A stretch of 64,000 nucleotides of DNA from Maricurvus nonylphenolicus (GCF_042854845.1 NZ_AP031498.1:558001-622000), one strand, 5' to 3'; shown: positions 25,958-34,784, counted from the stretch's first letter. Notes: generated by a model not told the origin, from the sequence alone. Numbers and translations: made by a program.

Positions 25958-25995
25958 TCAGACTTTCTGGTTCGGGAGGCTTGCCTCCTTAAACG

Positions 25996-26026
25996 AAAAG
26001 CCCTGTCCTTAGCGATAGGGCTTTTT
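25996..26026 (+). terminator. Intrinsic terminator after rpmA
   Basis: AAAAGCCCT and AGGGCTTTT enclose a 12-nt loop and are followed by a T-run, 39 nt past the rpmA stop and before obgE. Confidence 0.9.
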
Positions 26027-26106
26027 GCGTTCTGGTATAGTTGTATTTTTATTCTTGTGCTTGGTAAGGGCTGTAGGCCGCCAAGGCTCCCTGGAGGAAG
26101 TTCACC

Positions 26107-27321
26107 GTGAAATTTGTAGATGAAGCGCCGATTTTTGTCGCGGCCGGTAATGGCGGCAATGGCTGCCTGAGCTTCTGGCGAGAAAAATTTGTTGCCAAGG
26201 GTGGTCCTGATGGCGGTGACGGCGGTGATGGTGGTAGTGTTTATCTCGAAGCTGATGATGACCTCAATACCCTGGTGGATTACCGCTATCAGACCAAATA
26301 TCGGGCCACGAATGGTCAGCCTGGGCGTGGTGCCAACTGTACTGGTGCCAAGGGTGACGACCTGATTCTGAAGGTGCCTGTGGGTACTACTGTGATTGAT
26401 ACGGATACTGAAGAAAAACTGGGTGATTTGACCGAAGATGGTCAGCGCCTGATGGTGGCCCGCGGTGGCTTCCATGGCTTGGGTAATACCCGCTTTAAGT
26501 CTTCGGTTAACCGTGCGCCGCGCCAAACCAAGCCGGGTCAGCCAGGTGAAGAGCGTAACCTGAAGCTCGAACTAAAGGTGTTGGCAGATGTGGGGCTGCT
26601 GGGGCTGCCCAATGCCGGTAAATCTACCTTCATTCGCGCAGTATCTTCAGCCAAACCGAAGGTGGCCAATTACCCATTTACTACCCTGGTGCCCAATTTG
26701 GGCGTGGTTAAGGTGCAGCAGCATCGCAGTTTTGTGGTTGCCGATATTCCGGGGTTGATTGAAGGGGCCTCCGATGGCGCGGGTCTGGGAATTCGTTTCC
26801 TGAAGCATTTAACCCGCTGTCGTCTGTTGCTGCATATTGTGGATATGTGCCCCTATGATGGCACTCACCCCGCTGATAATGCCCAGGCCATTATTAATGA
26901 ATTGGATAACTTCAGTCCGACCCTGGCGGGTCGTGATCGCTGGTTGCTACTAAACAAGATTGATTTGCTGCCGGAAGATGAGGTTGAAGCCCGCTGTCAG
27001 GAAGTGATCGATAAGTTAGGCTGGGAAGGTCCGGTCTATAAAGTGGCTGCGATCAGCAAACAGGGTACCCAGCCTCTGTGTGGTGAAATTCTCGATTATA
27101 TCGATACTCGCAAAGAAGAAGAGGCGGCTAATCCAGAGTTGGCAGAGCTTGAAGCTGGGCGCCAGGAGGCCATGCAAGAAGAGGCTCGCGAGCGTATTGA
27201 AGAATTGCGTGAGCGTCATCGTGCTCAGAAGCGCGCCGCCAAAAAAGGCGGTAGCGATGATGGTGACGACGATGATTGGGACGAAGACGACTACGATGTT
27301 GACGTTGAGTATGTGCCCTAG
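26107..27321 (+). CDS. obgE: Obg/CgtA ribosome-associated GTPase
   Basis: Essential GTPase of 50S ribosome assembly and stress control. The glycine-rich Obg fold fills residues 1-158 (FVDEAPIFVAAGNGGNGCLS, KGGPDGGDGGDGGS). The G domain then has G1 GLPNAGKST, G3 DIPGLIEGASDGAG and G4 NKIDL. The C-terminus is a strongly acidic tail (DDGDDDDWDEDDYDVDVEYVP region). It has 404 aa, GGAGG upstream of a GTG start, and sits between rpmA and proB as in Pseudomonas. Confidence 0.97.
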   Translation: MKFVDEAPIFVAAGNGGNGCLSFWREKFVAKGGPDGGDGGDGGSVYLEADDDLNTLVDYRYQTKYRATNGQPGRGANCTGAKGDDLILKVPVGTTVIDTDTEEKLGDLTEDGQRLMVARGGFHGLGNTRFKSSVNRAPRQTKPGQPGEERNLKLELKVLADVGLLGLPNAGKSTFIRAVSSAKPKVANYPFTTLVPNLGVVKVQQHRSFVVADIPGLIEGASDGAGLGIRFLKHLTRCRLLLHIVDMCPYDGTHPADNAQAIINELDNFSPTLAGRDRWLLLNKIDLLPEDEVEARCQEVIDKLGWEGPVYKVAAISKQGTQPLCGEILDYIDTRKEEEAANPELAELEAGRQEAMQEEARERIEELRERHRAQKRAAKKGGSDDGDDDDWDEDDYDVDVEYVP

Positions 27322-27363
27322 GTTTCTCTTATAAGAATTCTAGAGAGCGAGATAAGGAAAGTT

Positions 27364-28494
27364 ATGAGTTCAAAGCGCGGTATATTAAACAGTTCGCGCC
27401 GTTGGGTGGTGAAGATTGGCAGTGCCCTGCTAACCAATAATGGTCAGGGGCTGGATCAGGCTGCGATTGCTGGTTGGGTGAAGCAGTTGGCCGCCATCCG
27501 TGAGCAGGGTGTTGAGTTGGTGCTGGTATCTTCCGGTGCTGTGGCGGCTGGTATGACCCGCTTGGGCTGGAAAACCCGTCCCAATGCTATTCATGAGTTG
27601 CAGGCGGCCGCGGCCGTTGGGCAGATGGGGTTGGTGCAAACCTATGAGCAGGAATTTCAGCGTTACGGATTGCATACCGCACAGGTATTGATCGATCACG
27701 ATGATCTTTCCAATCGCGAGCGCTACCTGAATGCGCGCTCTACCCTCAAGACCCTGACCGATCTCGGTGTGATTCCTATCGTTAATGAAAACGATACGGT
27801 GGTCACCGACGAAATTCGTTTTGGTGATAACGATACCCTTGGCGCGCTTGTGGCGAACCTGGTGGAGGCCGAAGCGCTGATTATCCTGACTGATCAGGAT
27901 GGTATGTACGACAGTGACCCGCGTTCGAACCCACAGGCAAGATTGATTGAAGAAACTGCGGCGGAAGATTCACAGCTGGATGCTATGGCAGGTGACGGTG
28001 GTAGCCTGGGGCGTGGAGGTATGATCACCAAGGTGCGTGCAGCGCGCTTGGCGGCTCGATCCGGTGCGCACACGGTGATTGTCGGTGGCCGTATTGCCAG
28101 CGTCTTAACTCGTCTGCGTGAATCAGAAAGTTTAGGCACCCTTTTGGTTGCCGATCAGCAGCCTCAGGCGGCACGTAAACGTTGGTTGGCCGGACAATTG
28201 CAAACCCGCGGCACCTTGGTGTTGGATGCCGGTGCGGTAAAAGTCTTGCGCCAGCAGGGCAAAAGCTTATTGCCGGTTGGTGTTAAAGCGGTGCGCGGTC
28301 GTTTTACCCGTGGTGATATGGTGGTTTGTGTTGATGAGATGGAGCATCAGGTCGCCTGCGGTTTGGTGAATTACAGCTTCGAAGAAGCGCAACGCATTAT
28401 TGGTCAATCCAGCGAGAATATAGAATCCCTACTGGGCTATAAAGGTGATGATGAATTGATTCACCGCGATAATCTGGTCTTGAAAGGTCCATAG
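27364..28494 (+). CDS. proB: Glutamate 5-kinase
   Basis: Catalyses the first step of proline synthesis, ATP-dependent phosphorylation of glutamate. The amino acid kinase domain has VVKIGSALLTNN, LVSSGAVAAG, NENDTVVTDEIRFGDNDTL and GTGGM-like GRGGMITKVRAA. The C-terminal PUA domain (about residues 280-376) is complete, so the protein is full length at 376 aa. AAGGA precedes the ATG. It is 42 bp after obgE and 32 bp before a HisC-like gene on the same strand. Confidence 0.97.
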   Translation: MSSKRGILNSSRRWVVKIGSALLTNNGQGLDQAAIAGWVKQLAAIREQGVELVLVSSGAVAAGMTRLGWKTRPNAIHELQAAAAVGQMGLVQTYEQEFQRYGLHTAQVLIDHDDLSNRERYLNARSTLKTLTDLGVIPIVNENDTVVTDEIRFGDNDTLGALVANLVEAEALIILTDQDGMYDSDPRSNPQARLIEETAAEDSQLDAMAGDGGSLGRGGMITKVRAARLAARSGAHTVIVGGRIASVLTRLRESESLGTLLVADQQPQAARKRWLAGQLQTRGTLVLDAGAVKVLRQQGKSLLPVGVKAVRGRFTRGDMVVCVDEMEHQVACGLVNYSFEEAQRIIGQSSENIESLLGYKGDDELIHRDNLVLKGP

Positions 28495-28526
28495 TTTTTA
28501 AAAGCTAGAGTCTAAAGGAAAAGCGT

Positions 28527-29573
28527 GTGAGTATTTTTAAATCCCATATCGCCGCTATGAGCGCTTATAAACCCCCTCTTGAAGGTCGCGACCCAAAAGA
28601 TCATCTACTGCTGGATTTTAACGAGCGTACCATTCCTGTTGCAGAACCTATCCGCAAGGCTCTGGAAGAATTTGTAAACAGTGGCCGTCTGCAAATGTAT
28701 CCCTCCTACGGCAATATCACGGATCGTATTGCAGACTATTGTGGTGTGCAGTCTGATCAGGTGATGATTACCAATGGCTCGGATCAGGGTATAGATCTGA
28801 TTATTCGCAGCGCTTGTAATGCCGGCGATGAGATTATTATTCCTGGCCCCAGCTTTGCCATGTATAACCAGTGTGCAAAGATCGAAAACCTGTCGATTAT
28901 TGAGCCTCATTACACCCGTGATGGTGGTTACCCGTTAGCTGAGGTGTTGGCGGCGATTACCGATAAAACCCGTGTGATTATTGTCTCCAATCCAAATAAC
29001 CCCTGTGGCACTTTGGTGTCACCGCAGGATATTCTGGCGTTGGCAAAGGCTGCACCTGAAGCGGCAATTTTGGTGGATGAGTGCTACTTCGAGTACAGCA
29101 AAACCACCGTGGCTGAGTATGTGGGGAGTTATCCGAATCTGTTAATTACTCGCACTTTCTCCAAGACCTGGGGGTTGCCTTCCATTCGCTTGGGCTACAT
29201 CATCAGTGCGGCAGAAAATATTAATGCCTTGCTCAATGTGCGTGGCCCGTACGATATTAATCAGTTTGGTGTGGTGGCTGTTGAGGCGGCGCTTGATGAT
29301 GTTGTATCAACCGAGTCTTACGTGGATGAGGTGATGGAACAGGCCAAGCCACTGCTGGAAAACTATTTGAACGCTGAGGGTATTCCTTTCTGGCAAAGTG
29401 CGGCGAACTATATATGGGCATTTCCGGAAAACCCTGATCAGTTAAACGAGAAATTAATTGCTGCCGGTATTTTGGTGCGCCCCAAGGCTGATGCAGAAGG
29501 GCGAATTGGTTTGCGGATAACCGTGGGTACTGTTACGCAGGTCGAGCATTTAATTGGAGTGCTGAAAAGCTAA
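28527..29573 (+). CDS. HisC-like PLP-dependent aminotransferase
   Basis: A 348-residue fold-type I aminotransferase of the histidinol-phosphate aminotransferase family. PNNPCGTLVS, the aspartate in LVDECYFEYS, the PLP lysine in TFSKTWGLPSIRLGY and the C-terminal substrate arginine in GRIGLRITVGT are all visible. Its place right after proB, rather than in a his operon, makes histidine synthesis unlikely to be its only role, and the true substrate cannot be read from sequence. The GTG start at 28527 has AAAGGAAAAGC upstream. A strong terminator follows. Confidence 0.85.
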   Translation: MSIFKSHIAAMSAYKPPLEGRDPKDHLLLDFNERTIPVAEPIRKALEEFVNSGRLQMYPSYGNITDRIADYCGVQSDQVMITNGSDQGIDLIIRSACNAGDEIIIPGPSFAMYNQCAKIENLSIIEPHYTRDGGYPLAEVLAAITDKTRVIIVSNPNNPCGTLVSPQDILALAKAAPEAAILVDECYFEYSKTTVAEYVGSYPNLLITRTFSKTWGLPSIRLGYIISAAENINALLNVRGPYDINQFGVVAVEAALDDVVSTESYVDEVMEQAKPLLENYLNAEGIPFWQSAANYIWAFPENPDQLNEKLIAAGILVRPKADAEGRIGLRITVGTVTQVEHLIGVLKS

Positions 29574-29574
29574 T

Positions 29575-29602
29575 AAAAAGCCGCTCAAATGAGCGGCTTT
29601 TC
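29575..29602. terminator. Terminator between the HisC-like gene and alkyl sulfatase
   Basis: AAAGCCGCTC, loop AAAT, GAGCGGCTTT with an A-run before and T-run after. It can end the proB-side transcript and, less well, the convergent alkyl-sulfatase transcript. Confidence 0.9.
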
Positions 29603-29631
29603 TGTGGACCTTGTTCTGTCCTGAAATAGTT

Positions 29632-31632
29632 TTACTGTCGCGAGACGATATCAAACGGATCAGTTTGCTTCTCCAGCAGTGAGAAGAAGCGCACCAGGTC
29701 CAACTTACTGCCCTCAACGCTGAGCTGATCAGAGAAGAGGGTTTTCTTCATGTCCGCAGTGCCCAGAGCGATATCCAAGAATAGATCGTGAGTGATATTC
29801 AGGGTGATATCGGCATCTGTTTTGGGGTCTTGCTTGTGGTGGTGAAGTACGCCGTTTTCCAGTTGCAGTACATGGGTCTCGTTTAGGTCGGTAAATGTGA
29901 AGTTGATGGTCAGCGCCAAACCGTCAGCCTTGGGTCCATTGATCTGTGCTGCCATAACCTGGAAAAAGTTCTCCAGTGGGGCGTGTTTGATCATGCCGCG
30001 AGCGGTACTCAAATCGAGCCCTTCGGCAGGTTTACCATGACGTAATTCATAAGCTGCACTTAGGTACACGTCACGCCAGGGGCCGGATTCGGACTGGTAA
30101 CCCAGTTGGTCGTAGGTTCGGGCCAGCAGTTGTTTGGCGTCGTGGTTGTTTGCGTCAGCAAATACCAGGTGGTTCAGCAGCTCGGCGACCCAGCGGTATT
30201 CTCCTTTGTCGTAGGCTTGCTGGGCTGAAAGTAGCATCTTCTCGGCGCCGCCCATGGCTTCGACATAGCGTTTACCAGACTCCGTTGGGGTCAGTGGGTT
30301 CAGATTAGCAGGGTTGCCGTCATACCAGCCAAAATAGCCCTGGTACACCGCGCGGGAATTGTGACGTAGGGTGCCGTAATAACCACGATTGGAAAAACTC
30401 TTGTTCAGTGACTCGGGCATTTCAATGGTGTCAGCGATTTCGCGAGGAGTATAGCCCTGGTGGGCCAAACGCAGGGTTTGGTCGTGGATATATTTATAAG
30501 TATCGCGGTGCAGCTTCAGGAAGCTGTCGATGTTGTCTTTACCCCACATAGGCCAGTGATGGCTGGCAAAGTAGATTTCGGCATCAGAGAACAGGTTGCG
30601 AGACTCCTCGATATAGCTGCTCCAGGCCAGTGCATCACGCACCTTGGCGCCTCGTAAGGTGTACAGGTTGTGCATATTGCGTGAGAGAATTTCGGCTCCG
30701 CAGAAGGCTTTCTGTTTGGGTAGGTAGAAGGTCAGTTCCGCAGGGGCTTCTGCTCCTGGCGTGTTCTGGAAGATCATTTCAACACCGTCGACAGTCAGTG
30801 TCTGCGGGGTGCGATCAATAATGGTGTTGGGCGCAACGATACTGATGGTACCGAAGGCTGGGGCTTTACCCAGGCCGGTATCAATGTGGCCACGCTCAGA
30901 AATCGCCAGATCACGGCCATACATAAAACCTGCGCGACGGGCCATGGTGGGGCCGGCCAACATGTTTTCACTGGTGGACTCTTCCATAAAGCCGGCAGGG
31001 GCGATAATAGGGATATTGCCTGATTTCGCCTCTTCTTCGGATATGACACCCAAGGCGCCGCCGAAGTGGTCCACATGGCTGTGGGTGAAAATAATGCCGG
31101 AAACAGGTTTGTCCCCCAGTTGCTCGCGTACAAAGGTCAGTGCGCGTTCGGCGGTTTCGATAGTGGTGAGAGGGTCGACCAGGATCCAGCCAGTATCACC
31201 TTCAATAATGGTCATGTTCGAAAGGTCATAGCCTCGAATCTGGTAAAGGCCGTCGGCGACCTTAAATAGACCGTGTTTATTGTTGAGTTTGGCCTGGCGC
31301 CAGAGGCTGGGGTGAACGCTGGCGGGCGCTTTGCCCTTAATAAACTTATAGGCGTTTTGGTTCCAAACCACATTGCCCTTTTGGTCGGTGATCAGTAGGT
31401 TATCCTCACTGGCGACCAGGCCTCTTTCGGCGTCGATAAAGTCCTGTTGGTCGCTAAAGGGCAGCTGTTTGCTGACCTGCTGATTGTGGGTGATGGTAGT
31501 AGCGCTGGGGGCGCTATGGCCTTGGGCGTCAGCGCCATTATCCGGGTTGGTGTTGGGAGAATCGCAGCCCGACAGGGCAATGGCTAGACCGGTAATCAGG
31601 CTAGTCAGGGCGGGACGGGTGAAGGTGGTCAT
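29632..31632 (-). CDS. Alkyl sulfatase, SdsA1-type, predicted lipoprotein
   Basis: A 666-residue metallo-beta-lactamase-fold sulfatase of the linear alkyl-sulfatase group (Pseudomonas SdsA1, E. coli YjcS), which hydrolyses alkyl sulfates such as dodecyl sulfate. The zinc motif THSHVDHFGG is at about residues 183-192. Family features include MHNLYTLRGAKVRDALAW, SHHWPMWG, the helical dimer region near HRDTYKYIHDQTLRLAHQGY, and a C-terminal SCP2-like domain (about 540-660). The N-terminus has a lipobox, IALSGC, with Cys23, so the enzyme is probably anchored to a membrane and not free in the periplasm. It is a single gene interrupting the proB to rpsT neighbourhood and is likely acquired or moved. 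Confidence 0.92.
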   Translation of the reverse strand: MTTFTRPALTSLITGLAIALSGCDSPNTNPDNGADAQGHSAPSATTITHNQQVSKQLPFSDQQDFIDAERGLVASEDNLLITDQKGNVVWNQNAYKFIKGKAPASVHPSLWRQAKLNNKHGLFKVADGLYQIRGYDLSNMTIIEGDTGWILVDPLTTIETAERALTFVREQLGDKPVSGIIFTHSHVDHFGGALGVISEEEAKSGNIPIIAPAGFMEESTSENMLAGPTMARRAGFMYGRDLAISERGHIDTGLGKAPAFGTISIVAPNTIIDRTPQTLTVDGVEMIFQNTPGAEAPAELTFYLPKQKAFCGAEILSRNMHNLYTLRGAKVRDALAWSSYIEESRNLFSDAEIYFASHHWPMWGKDNIDSFLKLHRDTYKYIHDQTLRLAHQGYTPREIADTIEMPESLNKSFSNRGYYGTLRHNSRAVYQGYFGWYDGNPANLNPLTPTESGKRYVEAMGGAEKMLLSAQQAYDKGEYRWVAELLNHLVFADANNHDAKQLLARTYDQLGYQSESGPWRDVYLSAAYELRHGKPAEGLDLSTARGMIKHAPLENFFQVMAAQINGPKADGLALTINFTFTDLNETHVLQLENGVLHHHKQDPKTDADITLNITHDLFLDIALGTADMKKTLFSDQLSVEGSKLDLVRFFSLLEKQTDPFDIVSRQ

Positions 31633-31835
31633 AGGGTTCTCCCAATCATTGTTAGATCTTTTGTGTCAGTTTAGTGCCTGATGTGCGGCCGGGCTTGTGA
31701 TTTGGCGCCCAGGGTGGGTGCCTTTGCGCCGGTCGCTTTATGTTGTGTGGGGCGTAGTAGGGTATTGTTTGACAGTTAGGGAAAGACTACTTGTCTTTTA
31801 ATGACACTTATTGGGCAGGGATAGGAATTGCGGGC

Positions 31836-31861
31836 AATAAAAAACCGGCTCAAGGCCGGTT
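31836..31861 (-). terminator. Intrinsic terminator after rpsT
   Basis: AACCGGC, loop TCAAG, GCCGGTT, followed on the minus strand by TTTTTTATT, 32 nt beyond the rpsT stop. Confidence 0.9.
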
Positions 31862-31892
31862 CTTTATGTCTGTGTCCCTGAAAAGGCTTGGC

Positions 31893-32159
31893 TTAAGCAG
31901 CCAGCGCCTTAATCTGGGTGTTCAGACGGCTCTTATGACGAGCGGCTTTATTCTTGTGAATAATGCCTTTGTCAGCGACGCGGTCGATAACGGGTACCGC
32001 TGCGGCGTAGGCAGCTTTAGCTGCTTCTGCGTCGCCTGCTTCAATGGCTGCAACTACTTTCTTGATGTAGGTGCGCACCATGGAGCGCAGGCTGGCGTTG
32101 TGCTTGCGTGCTTTTTCGTTTTGACGAGCACGTTTTTTGGCTTGAGGTGAATTGGCCAC
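31893..32159 (-). CDS. rpsT: 30S ribosomal protein S20
   Basis: An 88-residue 16S rRNA-binding protein. I chose a GTG start at 32159 with AGGAG 7 nt upstream, giving (M)ANSPQAKKRARQNEKARKH, which matches the family N-terminus. A longer frame adds nine residues foreign to S20. A non-ATG start is also used by E. coli rpsT, where it is linked to translational autoregulation. It is transcribed away from the CBS-protein gene. Confidence 0.97.
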   Translation of the reverse strand: MANSPQAKKRARQNEKARKHNASLRSMVRTYIKKVVAAIEAGDAEAAKAAYAAAVPVIDRVADKGIIHKNKAARHKSRLNTQIKALAA

Positions 32160-32308
32160 CGTGTTGCTCCTATTAAATCGGGTCACAAATCAAGGACGCG
32201 ACATTATGCGGGTTTACTAGGCGATGTCAAGGCTTTCGGGAGGCTAAAAACGGGATTCTGTGCCACACTCAGAAGGTACTTTGTATGTCTCTGAGTGGGG
32301 AGAACACT

Positions 32309-32827
32309 ATGCGAATTGTCGATGCTGTATCAACACCGCCCCTGGCGGATCCCAACATGATTCCACTGCGGGAAGTGATGTCGACGGACCTGTTGATTGT
32401 CTATGAGGGGTGGTCCATTAAGCGCCTGGTGGACTTTTTTGATCAGCACCAGATAACCGGTGCGCCAGTAGTGGCTTCCGATGGTGAATTAGTGGGAGTG
32501 GTGACGCTTACGGATGTGTTGCGTTTTCAAAGTCACCCGCCTGATATGCAGCATATTCAGGCCACGGCGGACTACTACTGCGGTGAAGCGGCCCAGCATT
32601 TTACCGATGAGGATTTCAGGCATTTGCGTGATCGGGCAAGTACCACTTGTACGGTTAACAGCATAATGACGCCAGAGGTGCTGGCGGTGGATGTGGAGTC
32701 GACTCTGGCTAGTGCCTGTGCTCAGCTATTAGAGGAGCGTATTCATCGGTTGTTTGTGACTGAGGGCAAGCGTCTGGTAGGGGTGATTACGGCGATGGAT
32801 TGCCTGCGTATTGTGACCTTTCATTAG
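32309..32827 (+). CDS. CBS-domain protein
   Basis: A 172-residue cytoplasmic protein made of two CBS motifs: about residues 20-80 (LREVMSTDLLIVYEGWSIKR to LVGVVTLTDVLRF) and about 115-172 (TVNSIMTPEVLAVDVESTL to LVGVITAMDCLRIV). Tandem CBS units usually bind adenine nucleotides as regulatory modules. No catalytic domain is attached. The ATG at 32309 has GGAG 7 nt upstream; an earlier in-frame ATG at 32285 is less likely. It is a single gene, convergent with yebG. Confidence 0.85.
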   Translation: MRIVDAVSTPPLADPNMIPLREVMSTDLLIVYEGWSIKRLVDFFDQHQITGAPVVASDGELVGVVTLTDVLRFQSHPPDMQHIQATADYYCGEAAQHFTDEDFRHLRDRASTTCTVNSIMTPEVLAVDVESTLASACAQLLEERIHRLFVTEGKRLVGVITAMDCLRIVTFH

Positions 32828-32851
32828 ATTGCAGCCGGCATAGTAAAGTGA

Positions 32852-32873
32852 GATGCGCCCATCGGGGCGCATC
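32852..32873. terminator. Hairpin between CBS gene and yebG
   Basis: GATGCGCCC, loop ATCG, GGGCGCATC form a perfect 9-bp stem between two convergent genes. There is no T-run, so it is terminator-like only. Confidence 0.5.
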
Positions 32874-32881
32874 GGTACTCA

Positions 32882-33181
32882 TTAGGCAGATTGCGTGGCG
32901 GTGAGCTGCGTGACGTTGTCGGCGTTCTCTTCCTCTCCATCGGCTTCTTCCAGTAGTAATTCCGGTTTGCCTTTGCAGGCCTTGGCAAGCGTCTCGCGGC
33001 GTTTGGCCAGTAGCAGGCCAATCGCTTCGCTGTCATTTTCGCTGACATTGGGCAGGTGTTGTTCAATCAGGCTGGTCAGGTTGGCGGCCAGCTCCAGCAT
33101 CTTGTCGTGTTCTTCGGCATCTTTCTTGTTTTCAAACATTGCTCCGTCCCGGTCACATTTCCACACAGCGATAACGGCCAT
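32882..33181 (-). CDS. yebG: YebG-like SOS-induced protein
   Basis: A 99-residue protein starting MAVIAVWKCDRDGAMFENKKDAEEHDKMLE, the YebG family N-terminus. YebG is DNA damage-inducible and LexA-controlled in E. coli; its biochemical role is not established. The assignment is supported by a perfect LexA box 47 bp upstream. AGGAG lies 7 nt before the ATG. The C-terminal tail is acidic and variable. Confidence 0.9.
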   Translation of the reverse strand: MAVIAVWKCDRDGAMFENKKDAEEHDKMLELAANLTSLIEQHLPNVSENDSEAIGLLLAKRRETLAKACKGKPELLLEEADGEEENADNVTQLTATQSA

Positions 33182-33227
33182 GGTGTTTCTCCTGTCTAAG
33201 TGAGTCCTGTTAAATAGCGTACTGAAT

Positions 33228-33247
33228 TACTGTTTTTATATACAGTA
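33228..33247. promoter_or_regulatory. LexA (SOS) box
   Basis: TACTGTTTTTATATACAGTA is the CTGT-N8-ACAG LexA consensus with the AT-rich centre and outer TA/TA bases intact. It sits 47 bp upstream of yebG and about 120 bp upstream of the divergent ybaN, so yebG, and possibly both, are SOS-controlled. Confidence 0.93.
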
Positions 33248-33368
33248 ATTTGTTGGTGGAGGTTGGTCAAGCGATTTTGCTGTGTGGCAGTTCTGTTTAC
33301 GGCTTGTTTTGACATGCAGAAAGGGGCTTCGTATTCTGCTTGCTGTATATCTGATAAGAGTGGTGCTG

Positions 33369-33776
33369 GTGGTTGTTCGCAGTTTTTTAGTGGTCGTGGG
33401 ATGCCTGAGTGTGGCGCTTGGGGTGATTGGTATCTTTTTGCCTATCCTGCCTACCACGCCTTTCCTGTTGTTGGCTGCAGCCTGCTTTGCGCGCAGCTCA
33501 CAACGCTTTTATACCTGGCTTATGACCAATCGTTGGTTTGGTCCCTATCTGCGTTATTACACTGATGGTTTGGGCATTCCTCTGCGAATCAAGTACCGGG
33601 TGATCGGTCTGTTGTGGCTGACCATGGGTACCTCAATAATATTCTTTGTGCCTTTCTTGTGGTTGAAGTTGTCGATGGCGGTTATTGCTGCGGGGGCTTC
33701 TTTCTATATTTGGCGCCAGCCGACCGCCCCGGATCCTCAGCTGGATGACTCTATTCACGGAGACGATGGCGCGTAA
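33369..33776 (+). CDS. ybaN: YbaN/DUF454 inner-membrane protein
   Basis: A 135-residue membrane protein of the YbaN (DUF454) family. The signature PILPTTPFLLLAAACFARSS follows a first helix (VRSFLVVVGCLSVALGVIGI), and two more helices follow (about 80-97 and 99-117). The function is unknown. I chose a GTG start at 33369, with AAGAG 8 nt upstream, because it aligns with E. coli YbaN; a GTG at 33282 would add 29 residues with no family match. Its 3' end overlaps the convergent kinase gene by 26 bp. Confidence 0.85.
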   Translation: MVVRSFLVVVGCLSVALGVIGIFLPILPTTPFLLLAAACFARSSQRFYTWLMTNRWFGPYLRYYTDGLGIPLRIKYRVIGLLWLTMGTSIIFFVPFLWLKLSMAVIAAGASFYIWRQPTAPDPQLDDSIHGDDGA

Positions 33777-34644
33777 TTTGGCGCTGTTCGTCTAGCTCAA
33801 ATACCTCATTGGCCTTGGCTGGCAGCGTTAGCAGAGTGTGGCGAGTAATACGTTCATAGTGCTGAATAAAGCGTTGGATCGCTTTGCTGTCCATCAGGTT
33901 GTTGGTGGGTTTTCCTTCTCGCTGAAGTTTTTGTCGCAGTTTGTTTTCCTGCTCTAATCGCCATTGGAAGACGCAGTCAAAACTGGGGGCTTTGAGCATA
34001 ATCCAATAATCCACGTGCTCCCATAGTGATAGATAATGCGCCTGTAGTTGCTGGTTTACGTAGTGGCGCCAATGGCCTTGAGTGTCTTCCTGGCTTTCCA
34101 GTGTATTGATAGGTGTTTCCAGGTTTGCTGCCTCTTCTGGTGTTGAGCCCAGGCACCAGCCCTCCAAAATGATCAGATCGACAGGGAGTTGAATATCTGG
34201 CCAAGAGGTCTGTGGTGCTCTGTCGTCTGTGGATTTGTCAAAACGTGGCAGTGAGGTGTGGCCAGAGGTTTGCGTCAGGTTTTTTAAGGTCTCAAGAGCC
34301 AAGTGAATGTCGTGGGTTCCCGGTACGCCGCGAGTGGCTAGAAGAGGGTGGATTGTTTGGCCAAGTACTTGGCGCTCGCTGTGAGTCAGATAGACATCGT
34401 CCAGTGAAAAGCTGGCGCTGCGCAGGCCTTCTGCTTCCAGCAAGTGGCAGAGGAGTGCTGTGAGGGTGCTCTTGCCGCTGCCTTGGCAGCCGTTAATACC
34501 AACTATGTAGGGTTTGCCCGAAAATTGGTGGCGGGCTGTCAGGTGCTCAGTTAAACGTTTGGCAAGGGGGGCAAACCAGTGTTGGGTATAGGCTCGGTAG
34601 TCGCTGGGCAGTTGATGCTCCTCGATAAAGGTATCCAGGTTCAC
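33751..34644 (-). CDS. Glycerate kinase-like P-loop kinase
   Basis: A 297-residue kinase of the YggC / plant-type D-glycerate 3-kinase group. Walker A GINGCQGSGKST is near residue 50, the SFSLDDVYLT segment typical of phosphoribulokinase/uridine-kinase-like folds follows, and LIILEGWCLG marks the second acidic strand. The likely reaction is phosphorylation of D-glycerate, but bacterial members are poorly tested. I chose the GTG at 34644, with AAGGA upstream; the longer frame begins 11 codons earlier. It is divergent from murJ and overlaps ybaN tail-to-tail by 26 bp. Confidence 0.82.
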   Translation of the reverse strand: MNLDTFIEEHQLPSDYRAYTQHWFAPLAKRLTEHLTARHQFSGKPYIVGINGCQGSGKSTLTALLCHLLEAEGLRSASFSLDDVYLTHSERQVLGQTIHPLLATRGVPGTHDIHLALETLKNLTQTSGHTSLPRFDKSTDDRAPQTSWPDIQLPVDLIILEGWCLGSTPEEAANLETPINTLESQEDTQGHWRHYVNQQLQAHYLSLWEHVDYWIMLKAPSFDCVFQWRLEQENKLRQKLQREGKPTNNLMDSKAIQRFIQHYERITRHTLLTLPAKANEVFELDEQRQITRHRLRE

Positions 34645-34784
34645 GTGGTAGTTCCTTGTTTGTACTTGGGGGTGCAATAGCTACTAGCAATAGTGGTGCC
34701 GTAGGGCCTTTAGTTGTTTTTTTAGGTAAACTGAGCCCCTTAATGTCGGCCCAGAATCTATCTTAATGCAAAAGGAAGTGTCTT

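Noticed and set aside
25954..26526. 190-codon frame antisense to obgE
   Set aside because: It is a shadow of the glycine-rich Obg domain on the other strand, with no recognisable product.
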